64,000 nucleotides of DNA, from positions 372,001 to 436,000 of the forward strand of contig NZ_JACSQM010000002.1 in NCBI RefSeq assembly GCF_014836645.1. The letters are read 5' to 3'. The notes beneath the pieces are model-generated. The model was not told the DNA's origin, made no database searches, and saw only the letters and a program-made list of their open reading frames with translations. Of this stretch, positions 51,099-59,696 are shown one piece after another. The position numbers and the translations under genes were made by a program. The DNA is from Fictibacillus norfolkensis (GTDB lineage Bacteria; Bacillota; Bacilli; Bacillales; Fictibacillaceae). Position 1 is the first letter of the stretch, and each line of letters begins with the position of its first letter.

Positions 51099-52423
51099 GA
51101 AGGTTCCGTTCCAAAATTCTGAAACACATTTTTTGTAGTAACAGGATACATTTCCTTCTCAAATAGCGTATTGATAATCACTGCGTTTCTATGTGCGCCA
51201 AGGCCAAGGTCTGGAGCACCTACACCGTGAGTATGAAGCTCACCATTTTGAATAAAGATATGGTTATTTTGAAGTCCCTTTGTCTCCAGTCGATAATCGC
51301 TAGTAATTTGATAGCGGTTTTTAGAATCCCACTGAATCCGCTCCTGCATCTTTATTAAGAAATGCGGGAATGATGGAGCATAGCCTGTCCCTAACACGAT
51401 AACATCAGATTTCATTTCAAACACTTCCCCTGTAACGTTCTGACGAAGTGTAAGCAAGTGAGTATCTTCACACTTTTCAAGATGAACAAGTTCGGTCATC
51501 GCCTGCAGATGGATATCAGGTTTATGTTGTCCAACTGATTTTTCATAAAGTAGATTGTAGATATCAGCGATCGTGTCCATGCTGATCCCTTTGTAAAGAA
51601 GGTCTTGCTTTTTCAAAAGTTCATCCTTCTTCGAAGAAGGGAGATTATAAAAGAAATTCGTATAATCGGGTGAAAAATACTCAAGTCCAAGCTTCGAATA
51701 TTCCATCGGGAAAAATCCTTTTGATCGCGTAAACCAGTTTAAAGAATAAGAGTCATTATCCTGATGCTGTGCTAGATCATAAAACACTTCTGCTGCACTC
51801 TGACCAGAACCGACGACTGTAACTGAATTTGCGTTAAGAATCTCTTCTTTTCGATCTAAGTATTGTGAAGAGTGGATGACCTTTGCACCAAGCTTCTTCT
51901 CCATATGAGAAGGTACAGATGGAATCGTACCGATGCCAACAGCAAGATGCTTTGTATAGTACGTCTCTGTTTCCCCGGTTTCTAAAGACTCTACAATCAC
52001 TTCGTATACCGAACTCTCCGCATCTTCAACCGGTTGAATGTGCTCCACTCCCATACCAAAACGGCAAGAGTCTAGCTGACTCGCTACCCAACGGCAATAA
52101 TGGTTGTATTCTTTCCTCGGGATATGAAAGTTCTCCAAGAAATAAAAGTGGTACAATCTATTATGTTTCTGCAGATAGTTTAAAAACGTGTATTTGCTTC
52201 TTACGTCTGCCATGCTTACTAGATCCGCAAAGAATGGTACTTGTAGTGTTGTGCCATCGATCAGCATGCCACTATGCCAGTTGAACTCTGTTTTCTTTTC
52301 AAAAAAGAGTGCTTTTTTACCTTCTGTTTCATCTAGCATCGCCGCTAGTCCAAGGTTGAATGGACCGATGCCGACACCGATGATGTCATATATTTCGTTT
52401 TGTTGTGATTGTTTGAAAGACAT
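51074..52423 (-). CDS. FAD-dependent amine N-monooxygenase (lysine/ornithine hydroxylase family, RhbE-like)
   Basis: 449 aa. The FAD motif GVGIGPFNLGLAAML opens the chain, followed by LQVPFFADLVSMADVRSKYTFLNYLQ, NADP motif VTVVGSGQSAAEVFYD, and DVIVLGTGYAPSFP near the C-terminus. It hydroxylates the free amine of the diamine building block (1,3-diaminopropane by context). Overlaps of 38 and 25 bp with its neighbours show tight operon packing. Confidence 0.92.
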   Translation of the reverse strand: MSFKQSQQNEIYDIIGVGIGPFNLGLAAMLDETEGKKALFFEKKTEFNWHSGMLIDGTTLQVPFFADLVSMADVRSKYTFLNYLQKHNRLYHFYFLENFHIPRKEYNHYCRWVASQLDSCRFGMGVEHIQPVEDAESSVYEVIVESLETGETETYYTKHLAVGIGTIPSVPSHMEKKLGAKVIHSSQYLDRKEEILNANSVTVVGSGQSAAEVFYDLAQHQDNDSYSLNWFTRSKGFFPMEYSKLGLEYFSPDYTNFFYNLPSSKKDELLKKQDLLYKGISMDTIADIYNLLYEKSVGQHKPDIHLQAMTELVHLEKCEDTHLLTLRQNVTGEVFEMKSDVIVLGTGYAPSFPHFLIKMQERIQWDSKNRYQITSDYRLETKGLQNNHIFIQNGELHTHGVGAPDLGLGAHRNAVIINTLFEKEMYPVTTKNVFQNFGTEPSWKPATVR

Positions 52424-52982
52424 CTCTCCATCTCCTCTCGAACGTTTCTCTATGGCAATACATGAGCATACCGGTCTTATCAGGTAATTCGATCGGCTTC
52501 ACTTTTTCAAAGCCGCACTTTTCAAATACATGTATCATCTTCTCATTCCGAATATCAGGTTCAGCGATTACTTTTTCAGTCCCTTTCGATAAAAACTGAA
52601 AATGCACGATGGCACGCAATAAAGGAAGTGCGTAACCCTTCCCAATAAAGGATTCTTCTCCGATCAAGAGATGAATCCCCTGGTCTTTCGGATGTGGATC
52701 ATAACTCTTCTCTACCACATCTCCTTTTACCCAGTATGCTTCCCAATAGCTCATTGGAACTCCATCTATCAAGCCCATATACAGCGTTTGGTGCTGATCT
52801 GCCAAGAAAGTTCTCAAATGCTTTTTGTATGCTTCAAACGAAATATCCAGTTTCCAGTATGGAATCACATACGGTTGCTGCTGCCACTTATGGAGAAGTG
52901 ATACATCCCGCTCCAAATCTACTTTTACATACGATAACTTCTTTTGGACCGTGTGATCATAGAAACTAAATTCTGGCTGCAT
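52386..52982 (-). CDS. IucB-type acetyltransferase (RhbD-like)
   Basis: 198 aa siderophore-type acetyltransferase. KWQQQPYVIPYWKLDISFEAYKKHLRTFLAD, MGLIDGVPMSYWEAYWVKGD, GIHLLIGEESFIGKGYALPLLRAIVHFQF and VIAEPDIRNEKMIHVFEKCGFE follow the IucB/AlcB layout. It acetylates the N-hydroxylated diamine to form the hydroxamate. It overlaps the preceding synthetase gene by 17 bp. Confidence 0.9.
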   Translation of the reverse strand: MQPEFSFYDHTVQKKLSYVKVDLERDVSLLHKWQQQPYVIPYWKLDISFEAYKKHLRTFLADQHQTLYMGLIDGVPMSYWEAYWVKGDVVEKSYDPHPKDQGIHLLIGEESFIGKGYALPLLRAIVHFQFLSKGTEKVIAEPDIRNEKMIHVFEKCGFEKVKPIELPDKTGMLMYCHRETFERRWRDVFQTITTKRNI

Positions 52983-54753
52983 CTGATTTCATCACCTTTT
53001 GTAATGGGTTTGGGATCTTCGTGTAGACAGACTGTGTTTCCAGAGAACCAACAAGCTCATCCATATCATGAAAACGAGTAAGCAAGTTCGCTTTACACGG
53101 AAGTTCTTCCGCATCTAGTAAGCTTCTGATCAAGCCTGACTTTCTGTCTGTTAACGTGTCATGATGCATCAAGCGATGACGCAGCATGTCCATTAGCTCT
53201 TCTTCATTGATTAGGTCTGCCGCTCCAAAACCGTTGATCAAACCGAATAAGTGGTTCATAAAAAAGTAATAGCGAAAACGTTCGATCGCAACCTCGTCAC
53301 TGCAGATCGTTACACTCTTACGATTAAGGCTTGGAAGCTGTTCAACGAGCAGATCGGCTTTTGATTCGCTGTAATAGTAACCTTGATTATCACGGTAATA
53401 AAAACGCTTCGGATAGCCATTCTCCATTTGGACGATCGAGTTCTGCTGATGTGCCTCAAGTGCTACACCGTATCTTTCATACAGCCACAGCATCGGATCA
53501 AGAGCGATTGATAAATATTGCAAAAACCAATCTTTGCTGACTTCTTCTGTCGTTCTGTTCTCCCTTTGAGCGATGTTATGAATGATTGAAGCGATTCTAG
53601 AGTTTCCTCCAAAACCGTGGTCCTGACATAGGCCTGCTACTAAACTTGCATTTCTATCATTCTCGTAAAAAGGATTCTCTCTGATCACCACTTCAAAGCC
53701 TGAAGTCTCTTTATCCGTTGGAATATTTAAGAAAGCCGGATCTTTAATAATCTGAAACGAGGGGTAGATCTCCTGCATCTCTTGTCCGATTTTTGATTGC
53801 AGAAGTCGAGAAACTTCTACCCCTCTATGCAGTTCTTTTTCCAGGTTAACGCGCAGAGAGTTAGTAATTTTCACAGGTACAGAGAACTTGAACATATATT
53901 TAAAATTCGGGCTGTAAACAGAACGCATTGAAGATGTTGCCGAGAACCGCTCACCGAACGGACCGATGTAGCTCAACTTGCCGTCTTTGATTAAAGATTG
54001 AACAAATGAATCATTCAATAGAACTTGAACTTGTAAAGGATGAACCGGTATGAAAACTGACTCATCATCGTATTCCACCTGTTTGGCGAACTTCTCATCT
54101 CGTTGCAGAAGCTCTCTAGTAATCTCTTCCGCCGTCACTTCATCTGCCGTATCCTGATTGATGATCGACTTGTCCGCTTGAAAGAAATGGAGCTGAAATG
54201 TTCCCTTAAGTTCTGGGGAATAGAGAGATTCCTGCTCATCACTCATTCCTTGCTTGCTTTTTGGTGTAGGGTGGAGCAGATGTCCAAATAAAAGCGACTG
54301 CTCTGCTTCAATGAATGTAAACTCACTGCTCTCTAAACTCACGGAGTCACCTTCACGTGCTTCTAAGTAACGTTCAATGTTCTTTTTGCTGAGTATCGTC
54401 CGCAGCATCAATTCATCTTCTGCATCCTCACGATCTTGTTTTAGCAACAATTCTTTTGAAAGAATAGAGACAAGCGAAATATAATCGAGTGGTATCACGT
54501 TTTCATTGTTTTCATAAAGAATAGGAAAATGGTACAGATGCCTGCCTGTTAAAGACCAATGCTTTAGAGCAGCATAGATCGTAGAACGTTGCTTTTTTAG
54601 CTCGATCTTTATCCATCTGTTCGGTGTCACCCCACTCCAATTCAAATGATTTACCGCTTCGTAAACTTCTTCAAATGCTTGTGTTTCTCGAAGATAACAG
54701 TTAAAAAAACTCTGTATGCTTGCATTTTCTGCTTGTTGTTTGTGATTTGTCAT
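52966..54753 (-). CDS. NIS siderophore synthetase, IucA/IucC family (RhbC-like)
   Basis: 595 aa with FIPVHPLQVQVLLNDSFVQSL, SATSSMRSVYSPNFKYMFKFSVPVKITNSLR, GFEVVIRENPFYENDRNASLVAGL and ALEAHQQNSIVQ. It is the first of two synthetases, each expected to attach one hydroxamate arm to citrate. Its position after the decarboxylase gene equals rhbC. It overlaps the decarboxylase stop by four bases (ATGA). Confidence 0.93.
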   Translation of the reverse strand: MTNHKQQAENASIQSFFNCYLRETQAFEEVYEAVNHLNWSGVTPNRWIKIELKKQRSTIYAALKHWSLTGRHLYHFPILYENNENVIPLDYISLVSILSKELLLKQDREDAEDELMLRTILSKKNIERYLEAREGDSVSLESSEFTFIEAEQSLLFGHLLHPTPKSKQGMSDEQESLYSPELKGTFQLHFFQADKSIINQDTADEVTAEEITRELLQRDEKFAKQVEYDDESVFIPVHPLQVQVLLNDSFVQSLIKDGKLSYIGPFGERFSATSSMRSVYSPNFKYMFKFSVPVKITNSLRVNLEKELHRGVEVSRLLQSKIGQEMQEIYPSFQIIKDPAFLNIPTDKETSGFEVVIRENPFYENDRNASLVAGLCQDHGFGGNSRIASIIHNIAQRENRTTEEVSKDWFLQYLSIALDPMLWLYERYGVALEAHQQNSIVQMENGYPKRFYYRDNQGYYYSESKADLLVEQLPSLNRKSVTICSDEVAIERFRYYFFMNHLFGLINGFGAADLINEEELMDMLRHRLMHHDTLTDRKSGLIRSLLDAEELPCKANLLTRFHDMDELVGSLETQSVYTKIPNPLQKVMKSDAARI

Positions 54754-56243
54754 TGGGTGATCCCCCTGTTTTCGTACTCTGCTGCAAATTGAGAAATGGT
54801 ATGAAGGATATCTTCAATATCCACGATTGTTGTTCGTGGATTTAGTAACGTAAACTTTAAAAAGACGTCACCCTTCACTTTTGTTTTTGCGACTAGAGCT
54901 GTTCCTGTATGAAGAATTTTTTTGTAGATATACGTATTCACTTCATTTAATGAACCTGTTGCGGCGTCGGAATAACGGAAAACAATCGCATTGATCTCTG
55001 GATGGATATTACACACTTCAATCTGAGGATGCTTATTCATTACACCAGCTGCCTGTTTTGCAAGATGAAGCGTATAATCAATCATGTTTTCAAAGCTTTT
55101 TTCTCCAATGATGCGTAATGACATGAAGAGCTTCAACGCATCAAAACGCCTTGTCGTTTGAACCGATTTGCTCACTAGGTGAACAAGGCCATCTTCTTCA
55201 TCGTTCTCAGGATTCAAATAGTCTGCATGATGTGCGATATAGTGAAAATTTGTTTCTTCTTTTACGAAGAAAGCACCACAGCTGATTGGTTGATAAAACT
55301 GCTTATGAAAATCGATCGTAATAGAATCTGCCTGCTCGATTCCTGCTAACTTATGAAAATGCTTTTTACTCAGAAGTAACGCACCACCGTAGGCTGCATC
55401 AACATGAAGCCATAATCCATTCTTTTGAGCGATCTCTGCAATCTCTGAAATCGGATCGATACTGCCAAAATCCGTTGTTCCCGCCGTTGCAACGATACAC
55501 ATCGGGATAAGTCCGCCATTCTTCAAGCGCTGAATCTCTTGGACTAATTTAGCTGGGTTCATCTTTTTATGCTCATCCGTTTCAACCGTTATGACTGCCT
55601 GTTCACCTAGCCCTAATTGAAAAGCTGACTTCTTCACGGTAAAGTGAGCATCCTCTGAACATAGAATACGGAGTTTATGCGACTCTGCTGGCAATCCTTG
55701 AGCTTTTACATTCCAACTCCATCGTTTATCACAAAAAAAATCGCGAGCGAGTAACAGCCCCATATAGTTCGATTGCGTACCACCACTCGTAAATGTCCCA
55801 TCTGCTGAAGAAGGAAGGGCAAGCTTGTTACTTACCCATTTGATTAAGCGCTCTTCTAAATAAGTAGCTGTTGAGCTTTGATCCCACGAATCCATAGATT
55901 GATTGAGTGTACCGATGATCAATTCAGCTGCGATGGCTGAGATAAGAGGTGGACAATGAAGGTGGCCCATGCTCGTCGGATGAGAGACATGTATGCTGTT
56001 TCTCACAACCTTTTCCAAAACATCGTTTAAAACCTTTCCAGGTTCCTCTCCATCTTCTGAAGTGAGTGTTAGTTCGTTTATTTCTTTCTCGATCTGAGCA
56101 GGAAACACGCCGGTATAAGCATCAGAGTTATCCTTATAAAACCCACTTAACAGGGCTTCAGTTTCAAGGATGATCTGTTGAAAGTTCTGTATTCCTGCTT
56201 CACTATCATTAAGGAAAAAGCGATCAAAATCAGTTGTGTTCAT
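54750..56243 (-). CDS. PLP-dependent L-2,4-diaminobutyrate decarboxylase (RhbB-like)
   Basis: 497 aa group II (glutamate/aromatic amino-acid-type) decarboxylase: HPTSMGHLHCPPLISAIAAELI, GTFTSGGTQSNYMGLLLARD, LHVDAAYGGALLLS and the PLP lysine in SITIDFHKQFYQPISCGAFF. Together with the aminotransferase it would make 1,3-diaminopropane, the amine of schizokinen/rhizobactin-type siderophores. The gap to the upstream gene is nine bases. Confidence 0.93.
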   Translation of the reverse strand: MNTTDFDRFFLNDSEAGIQNFQQIILETEALLSGFYKDNSDAYTGVFPAQIEKEINELTLTSEDGEEPGKVLNDVLEKVVRNSIHVSHPTSMGHLHCPPLISAIAAELIIGTLNQSMDSWDQSSTATYLEERLIKWVSNKLALPSSADGTFTSGGTQSNYMGLLLARDFFCDKRWSWNVKAQGLPAESHKLRILCSEDAHFTVKKSAFQLGLGEQAVITVETDEHKKMNPAKLVQEIQRLKNGGLIPMCIVATAGTTDFGSIDPISEIAEIAQKNGLWLHVDAAYGGALLLSKKHFHKLAGIEQADSITIDFHKQFYQPISCGAFFVKEETNFHYIAHHADYLNPENDEEDGLVHLVSKSVQTTRRFDALKLFMSLRIIGEKSFENMIDYTLHLAKQAAGVMNKHPQIEVCNIHPEINAIVFRYSDAATGSLNEVNTYIYKKILHTGTALVAKTKVKGDVFLKFTLLNPRTTIVDIEDILHTISQFAAEYENRGITQ

Positions 56244-56252
56244 CTAGCACCT

Positions 56253-57599
56253 CTATTTTAGTGCGGCTCTGACCGCATCTGTGAATATTGCGATTACTTC
56301 GTCCAGTTGTTTCTCTGTGATGATAAGTGGCGGCAAGAACCTTACAACACTTCCATGCCTTCCACCTACTTCTAAGATTAATCCCCTATTAAAGCATTCT
56401 CGTTGAATGCGGCTAGCGAGTTCAGGATTTGCAGCATAGGTTCCTTTTAATCCTGTTGGAATTCGCGGATTCACTATTTCTGCACCTACCATCAATCCTC
56501 GTCCTCGCACATCACCGATCTCAGGAATCTCATTTTGCAGGATAGAAAGTTCAAGCATTAGCTTCTCACCAAGTTCAGCAGCATGCTGTGATAAGTTGTT
56601 TTGTTTAATATGACGCAGCGTCGCTGTTCCTGCAGCCATCGCCATCTGATTTCCTCTGAACGTTCCAATATGTGCACCAGGTCCCCATTTATCCAGTTCA
56701 CGATCATAGATCACAACAGATAATGGCAAGCTTCCTCCGATCGCTTTGGACAGAACGACTACATCCGGCACGATTCCAGCATGTTGAAATGCAAATAGTT
56801 CACCTGTACGTCCGATTCCTGTTTGTACTTCGTCAATGATTAAAGGAATGTTGCGCTCTTTCGTGATGCGGCGGATTTCGCGCAGCCACTCTACTGGTGC
56901 CGGGATAGATCCTCCTTCTCCTTGAACGACTTCCAAGATCATCGCAGCTGGAGGAAGGATCCCACTCTCTGGATCGTATAAAAGATTCTCGATATAATTA
57001 GCGCTGATTTTCCACGTGTCTTCTCCACCGATTCCGAACGGACAGCGGTATTCGTACGGATATGGCATAAAGTGTACATCTGGCATCAAGCCTTGTACGT
57101 TCTGTTTCGGTCCTAAGTTACCAGAGAGCGCCATCGTTCCATGTGTAGCTCCGTGATAGCCTCCTTGGAATGATAGGATGCTTCTTCTACCAGTTGCTGT
57201 TTTTACAAGTTTGATCGCTGCTTCGATTGCGTCTCCGCCAGTCGGTCCGCAAAATTGAATCTTAGCGCGTTTGGCGAACTCTTCTGGTAAACTATCAAAC
57301 ACTTCACTTACAAATTCCTCTTTTACTGGCGTTGTTAAATCCAGTGTATGTAAAGGGCGCTTGTCATGAAGCACTTTCTCAATTGCTTCTATGACAACCG
57401 GGTGATTATGGCCAAGCGCAAGTGTTCCTGCTCCTGCCAGACAATCGATGTATGTTTTCCCGTCTGCATCTTTTACATAGATTCCTTCTGCTTCTTCAAT
57501 GGCAATGGGAATTCGGCGTGGATAAGACCTTGCATTTGATTCTCTTTTCTCTTGTTGTTTTAGGTATTTTTCGTTCATCTCTATTTGTAACATGCTCAT
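56253..57599 (-). CDS. Diaminobutyrate-2-oxoglutarate aminotransferase (RhbA-like)
   Basis: 448 aa class III aminotransferase: DCLAGAGTLALGHNHPVV, PTGGDAIEAAIKLVKTATGR, FQGGYHGATHGTMALSG, PLIIDEVQTGIGRTGELFAF and PLP lysine in VVVLSKAIGGSLPLSVV. It makes L-2,4-diaminobutyrate from aspartate semialdehyde with glutamate. First gene of the operon; TAGGAGG precedes ATG 57599 and two Fur boxes lie 35-95 bp upstream. Confidence 0.93.
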   Translation of the reverse strand: MSMLQIEMNEKYLKQQEKRESNARSYPRRIPIAIEEAEGIYVKDADGKTYIDCLAGAGTLALGHNHPVVIEAIEKVLHDKRPLHTLDLTTPVKEEFVSEVFDSLPEEFAKRAKIQFCGPTGGDAIEAAIKLVKTATGRRSILSFQGGYHGATHGTMALSGNLGPKQNVQGLMPDVHFMPYPYEYRCPFGIGGEDTWKISANYIENLLYDPESGILPPAAMILEVVQGEGGSIPAPVEWLREIRRITKERNIPLIIDEVQTGIGRTGELFAFQHAGIVPDVVVLSKAIGGSLPLSVVIYDRELDKWGPGAHIGTFRGNQMAMAAGTATLRHIKQNNLSQHAAELGEKLMLELSILQNEIPEIGDVRGRGLMVGAEIVNPRIPTGLKGTYAANPELASRIQRECFNRGLILEVGGRHGSVVRFLPPLIITEKQLDEVIAIFTDAVRAALK

Positions 57600-57633
57600 G
57601 TTTTATTCCTCCTAGTGGGATCCGACACTTTAT

Positions 57634-57652
57634 TGAAAATGATTCTCATTAC
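57634..57652. promoter_or_regulatory. Fur box 1, siderophore operon
   Basis: TGAAAATGATTCTCATTAC matches the 19-bp Fur consensus core (NATWATNATTNTCATT type) with few mismatches. It is 35 bp upstream of the first siderophore codon. Confidence 0.85.
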
Positions 57653-57675
57653 TGATTACATGTATAACCTTAATT

Positions 57676-57694
57676 GATAATGATTATCATCGTC
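57676..57694. promoter_or_regulatory. Fur box 2, siderophore operon
   Basis: GATAATGATTATCATCGTC, near-perfect to GATAATGATTATCATTATC, 42 bp upstream of box 1. Paired boxes predict iron-repressed expression of the whole operon. Confidence 0.9.
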
Positions 57695-57819
57695 AATGAT
57701 AAATTATCCCTAATTTCTTTCCAGTTATTTTTAGCGCTGTTAGTGTGGTGTAGGTCTTAAGACTCATTCTTATGCGTTGATTTTAATTCTTTTTAAAGAT
57801 GGTTCATTGATAATGAATC

Positions 57820-57850
57820 AAAAAAAAACGATCAGCTCTAGGCTGATCGC
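57820..57850 (-). terminator. Intrinsic terminator
   Basis: A CGATCAGC / GCTGATCG stem with a short loop and an eight-base A run at 57821-57828, just after the DJ-1-family stop at 57863. Confidence 0.8.
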
Positions 57851-57862
57851 TTCAATCATCTT

Positions 57863-58525
57863 TTATTGTTTATCTAACACATCAATCATGCGAAGAGCTA
57901 CACTTCTACTTGATTGAGGATTCTGTCCTGTAACAAGTGTGCCATCAGTTACGGCGAAATCTTCCCATTTTCCTGCTCGTTGAAACTCTGCTCCAAGTTC
58001 GCGAAGCTTTGTTTCGAGTAAGAACGGTACTTCTTTCGTCAATTGCATCTCTTCTTCCTCTTCATCCGTAAATGCTGTAACCGTTTTTCCTTTTACGATA
58101 GGTGTACCGTCTTTAAGCGTTGCCGTTGTAAGCCCAGCAGGTCCGTGACAGACACTTCCGATCACTTTATTAGTTTGTGCCATCTGACTTACTACTTCTT
58201 TTAATGCCTCGCTCTTCGGAAAATCAAAAACGGTACCATGACCGCCCGGTAGATAGATCGCATCATAGCTCACCGCGTCATCAGCACTTAATTCTGTCGT
58301 GCCTTCTAGCTGTGCCAGTGCTTCTTTATACGTTTCTTTATCCACACCTTCTAAGCTGTTCGGATCAAGCGGAACATCTCCACCTTTGATACTTTTTACA
58401 GTAATGTCATATCCTTTTTCACGAAATTCGTTGAAAGGAACCGCAAACTCCTCTAACCAGAGCCCCGTCTTGTTATTCCCAATGTTTTGATGGTTCGTTA
58501 CGACGATCAATACTCGTTTTGTCAT
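57863..58525 (-). CDS. DJ-1/PfpI-family protein (Hsp31-like, type 1 glutamine amidotransferase fold)
   Basis: About 220 aa. The nucleophile is the Cys of VIGSVCHGPAGLTT, with YLPGGHGTVFDF and the upstream Glu/His partners (TGLWLEEFAVPF; GLWxEE). Family roles include glyoxalase III, deglycase and chaperone activities (for example HchA/YajL/Hsp31). ATG 58525 follows AAAGGGAGTG; the in-frame longer start has the site inside it. Confidence 0.87.
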   Translation of the reverse strand: MTKRVLIVVTNHQNIGNNKTGLWLEEFAVPFNEFREKGYDITVKSIKGGDVPLDPNSLEGVDKETYKEALAQLEGTTELSADDAVSYDAIYLPGGHGTVFDFPKSEALKEVVSQMAQTNKVIGSVCHGPAGLTTATLKDGTPIVKGKTVTAFTDEEEEEMQLTKEVPFLLETKLRELGAEFQRAGKWEDFAVTDGTLVTGQNPQSSRSVALRMIDVLDKQ

Positions 58526-58622
58526 TGTTACACTCCCTTTCATTACATTACGTTTATCATTTTTCCCGAATCTAATGATTTAAAACACGATAAAATATAG
58601 AAGGGAGCGAATTTAACGGTGG

Positions 58623-58747
58623 ATTTGTCGAAAAGCCTATAAACTGATTTTCAGGGCCTATAAAATTTTTCGAAGGACCATACATTCATCATTAGGGACT
58701 ATAAATTATTATGAAGGCCTATAAATATTTGTTTAAGGCCTATAAGT
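58623..58747. repeat. Phased short-repeat array D (core GGCCTATAAA, period ~21 bp)
   Basis: Core copies (GCCTATA or GGACTATAAA, with one GGACCATA) begin at about 58635, 58656, 58676, 58696, 58716 and 58738, spaced 20-22 bp. The first unit starts with a 19-bp sequence whose reverse complement ends array A (16355-16373). Located between the aldo/keto reductase terminator and the DJ-1-family gene. Confidence 0.88.
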
Positions 58748-58756
58748 ACGAATACA

Positions 58757-58790
58757 CAAAAAAGCCTTCCTAACAACAGGAAGACTTTCA
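58757..58790 (-). terminator. Intrinsic terminator
   Basis: An AAAGCCTTCC / GGAAGACTTT stem with an eight-base loop and A-run at the left, 7 bp after the aldo/keto reductase stop. Confidence 0.8.
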
Positions 58791-58796
58791 CTCATT

Positions 58797-59642
58797 TTAT
58801 TTAAACTGTTGATAAAACTCCAGATCATCGGGGTCTGCACCGTTACGTTTGTCTTGATTTAGTGCAGAGATACGCCTCATATCCTCATTTGATAATTCAA
58901 AGTCAAAGAGTTTGATATTTTCTTCGATCCTATGCTGCGTTACCGATTTAGGTATCGTAACCACACCGTTTTGAAGATCCCACCGTAAAATGATTTGAGC
59001 AACTGATTTTTTGTATTTATCAGCAAGTTCTACCAAAGTTGGTTCCTCAAAGATCTCTCCTTTTAAAAGAGGTCTCCATGCTTCTAATTGGATACCCTGC
59101 TCTTTACAGAACGCTAACAGTTTTTCCTGAGACAAGCGAGGATGATATTCCACTTGGTTCACCATTGGTTTAATCTCTGCTTCTCTCATTAGATCTTCTA
59201 GATGATGCTGTTTGAAGTTGCTGACACCGATCGCTTTAGCTCTTCCCTCATTATAAATTTTCTCTAGTGCTTTCCATGTTTCTTTATACTTTTCTGGCAC
59301 TGGCCAGTGGATTAGGTATAGATCCACATAATCTAACCCTAGTCTTTCTAGACTGGCATCAAAGGCTGCTAAGGTTTTTTCGTAGCCTTGGTCAGTGTTC
59401 CAAACTTTTGTTGTAATAAAAATTTCTTCTCTTGGGACGTTTGATTCAGCGATCGCCTGACCGACACCCGTTTCATTGTCATATAAACTTGCCGTATCAA
59501 TGCTTCGATAACCTGCATCGAGCGCCCACTTTATGGACTGGATGACTTCATCACCATCTTCAGCTTTGTAGACTCCTAGCCCGACCCATGGCATTTGAAC
59601 ACCATTATGTAGAACGGCACGATCATGAATACTGCTTGGCAT
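58797..59642 (-). CDS. Aldo/keto reductase
   Basis: About 281 aa AKR (YtbE/YvgN-like) TIM barrel. Catalytic tetrad visible as D49 (RSIDTASLY), Y54, K79 (ITTKVW) and H112 (LYLIHWP). The NADPH-binding C-terminus contains IPKSVTQHRIEENIKLFDFEL. It reduces small aldehydes such as methylglyoxal. ATG 59642 follows AAGGAGGG; the in-frame upstream extension has no site of its own. Confidence 0.92.
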   Translation of the reverse strand: MPSSIHDRAVLHNGVQMPWVGLGVYKAEDGDEVIQSIKWALDAGYRSIDTASLYDNETGVGQAIAESNVPREEIFITTKVWNTDQGYEKTLAAFDASLERLGLDYVDLYLIHWPVPEKYKETWKALEKIYNEGRAKAIGVSNFKQHHLEDLMREAEIKPMVNQVEYHPRLSQEKLLAFCKEQGIQLEAWRPLLKGEIFEEPTLVELADKYKKSVAQIILRWDLQNGVVTIPKSVTQHRIEENIKLFDFELSNEDMRRISALNQDKRNGADPDDLEFYQQFK

Positions 59643-59696
59643 AATGAATCCCTCCTTTTTCACATTGTGGCACAAACTTTATAAAAGTTAAAAACA

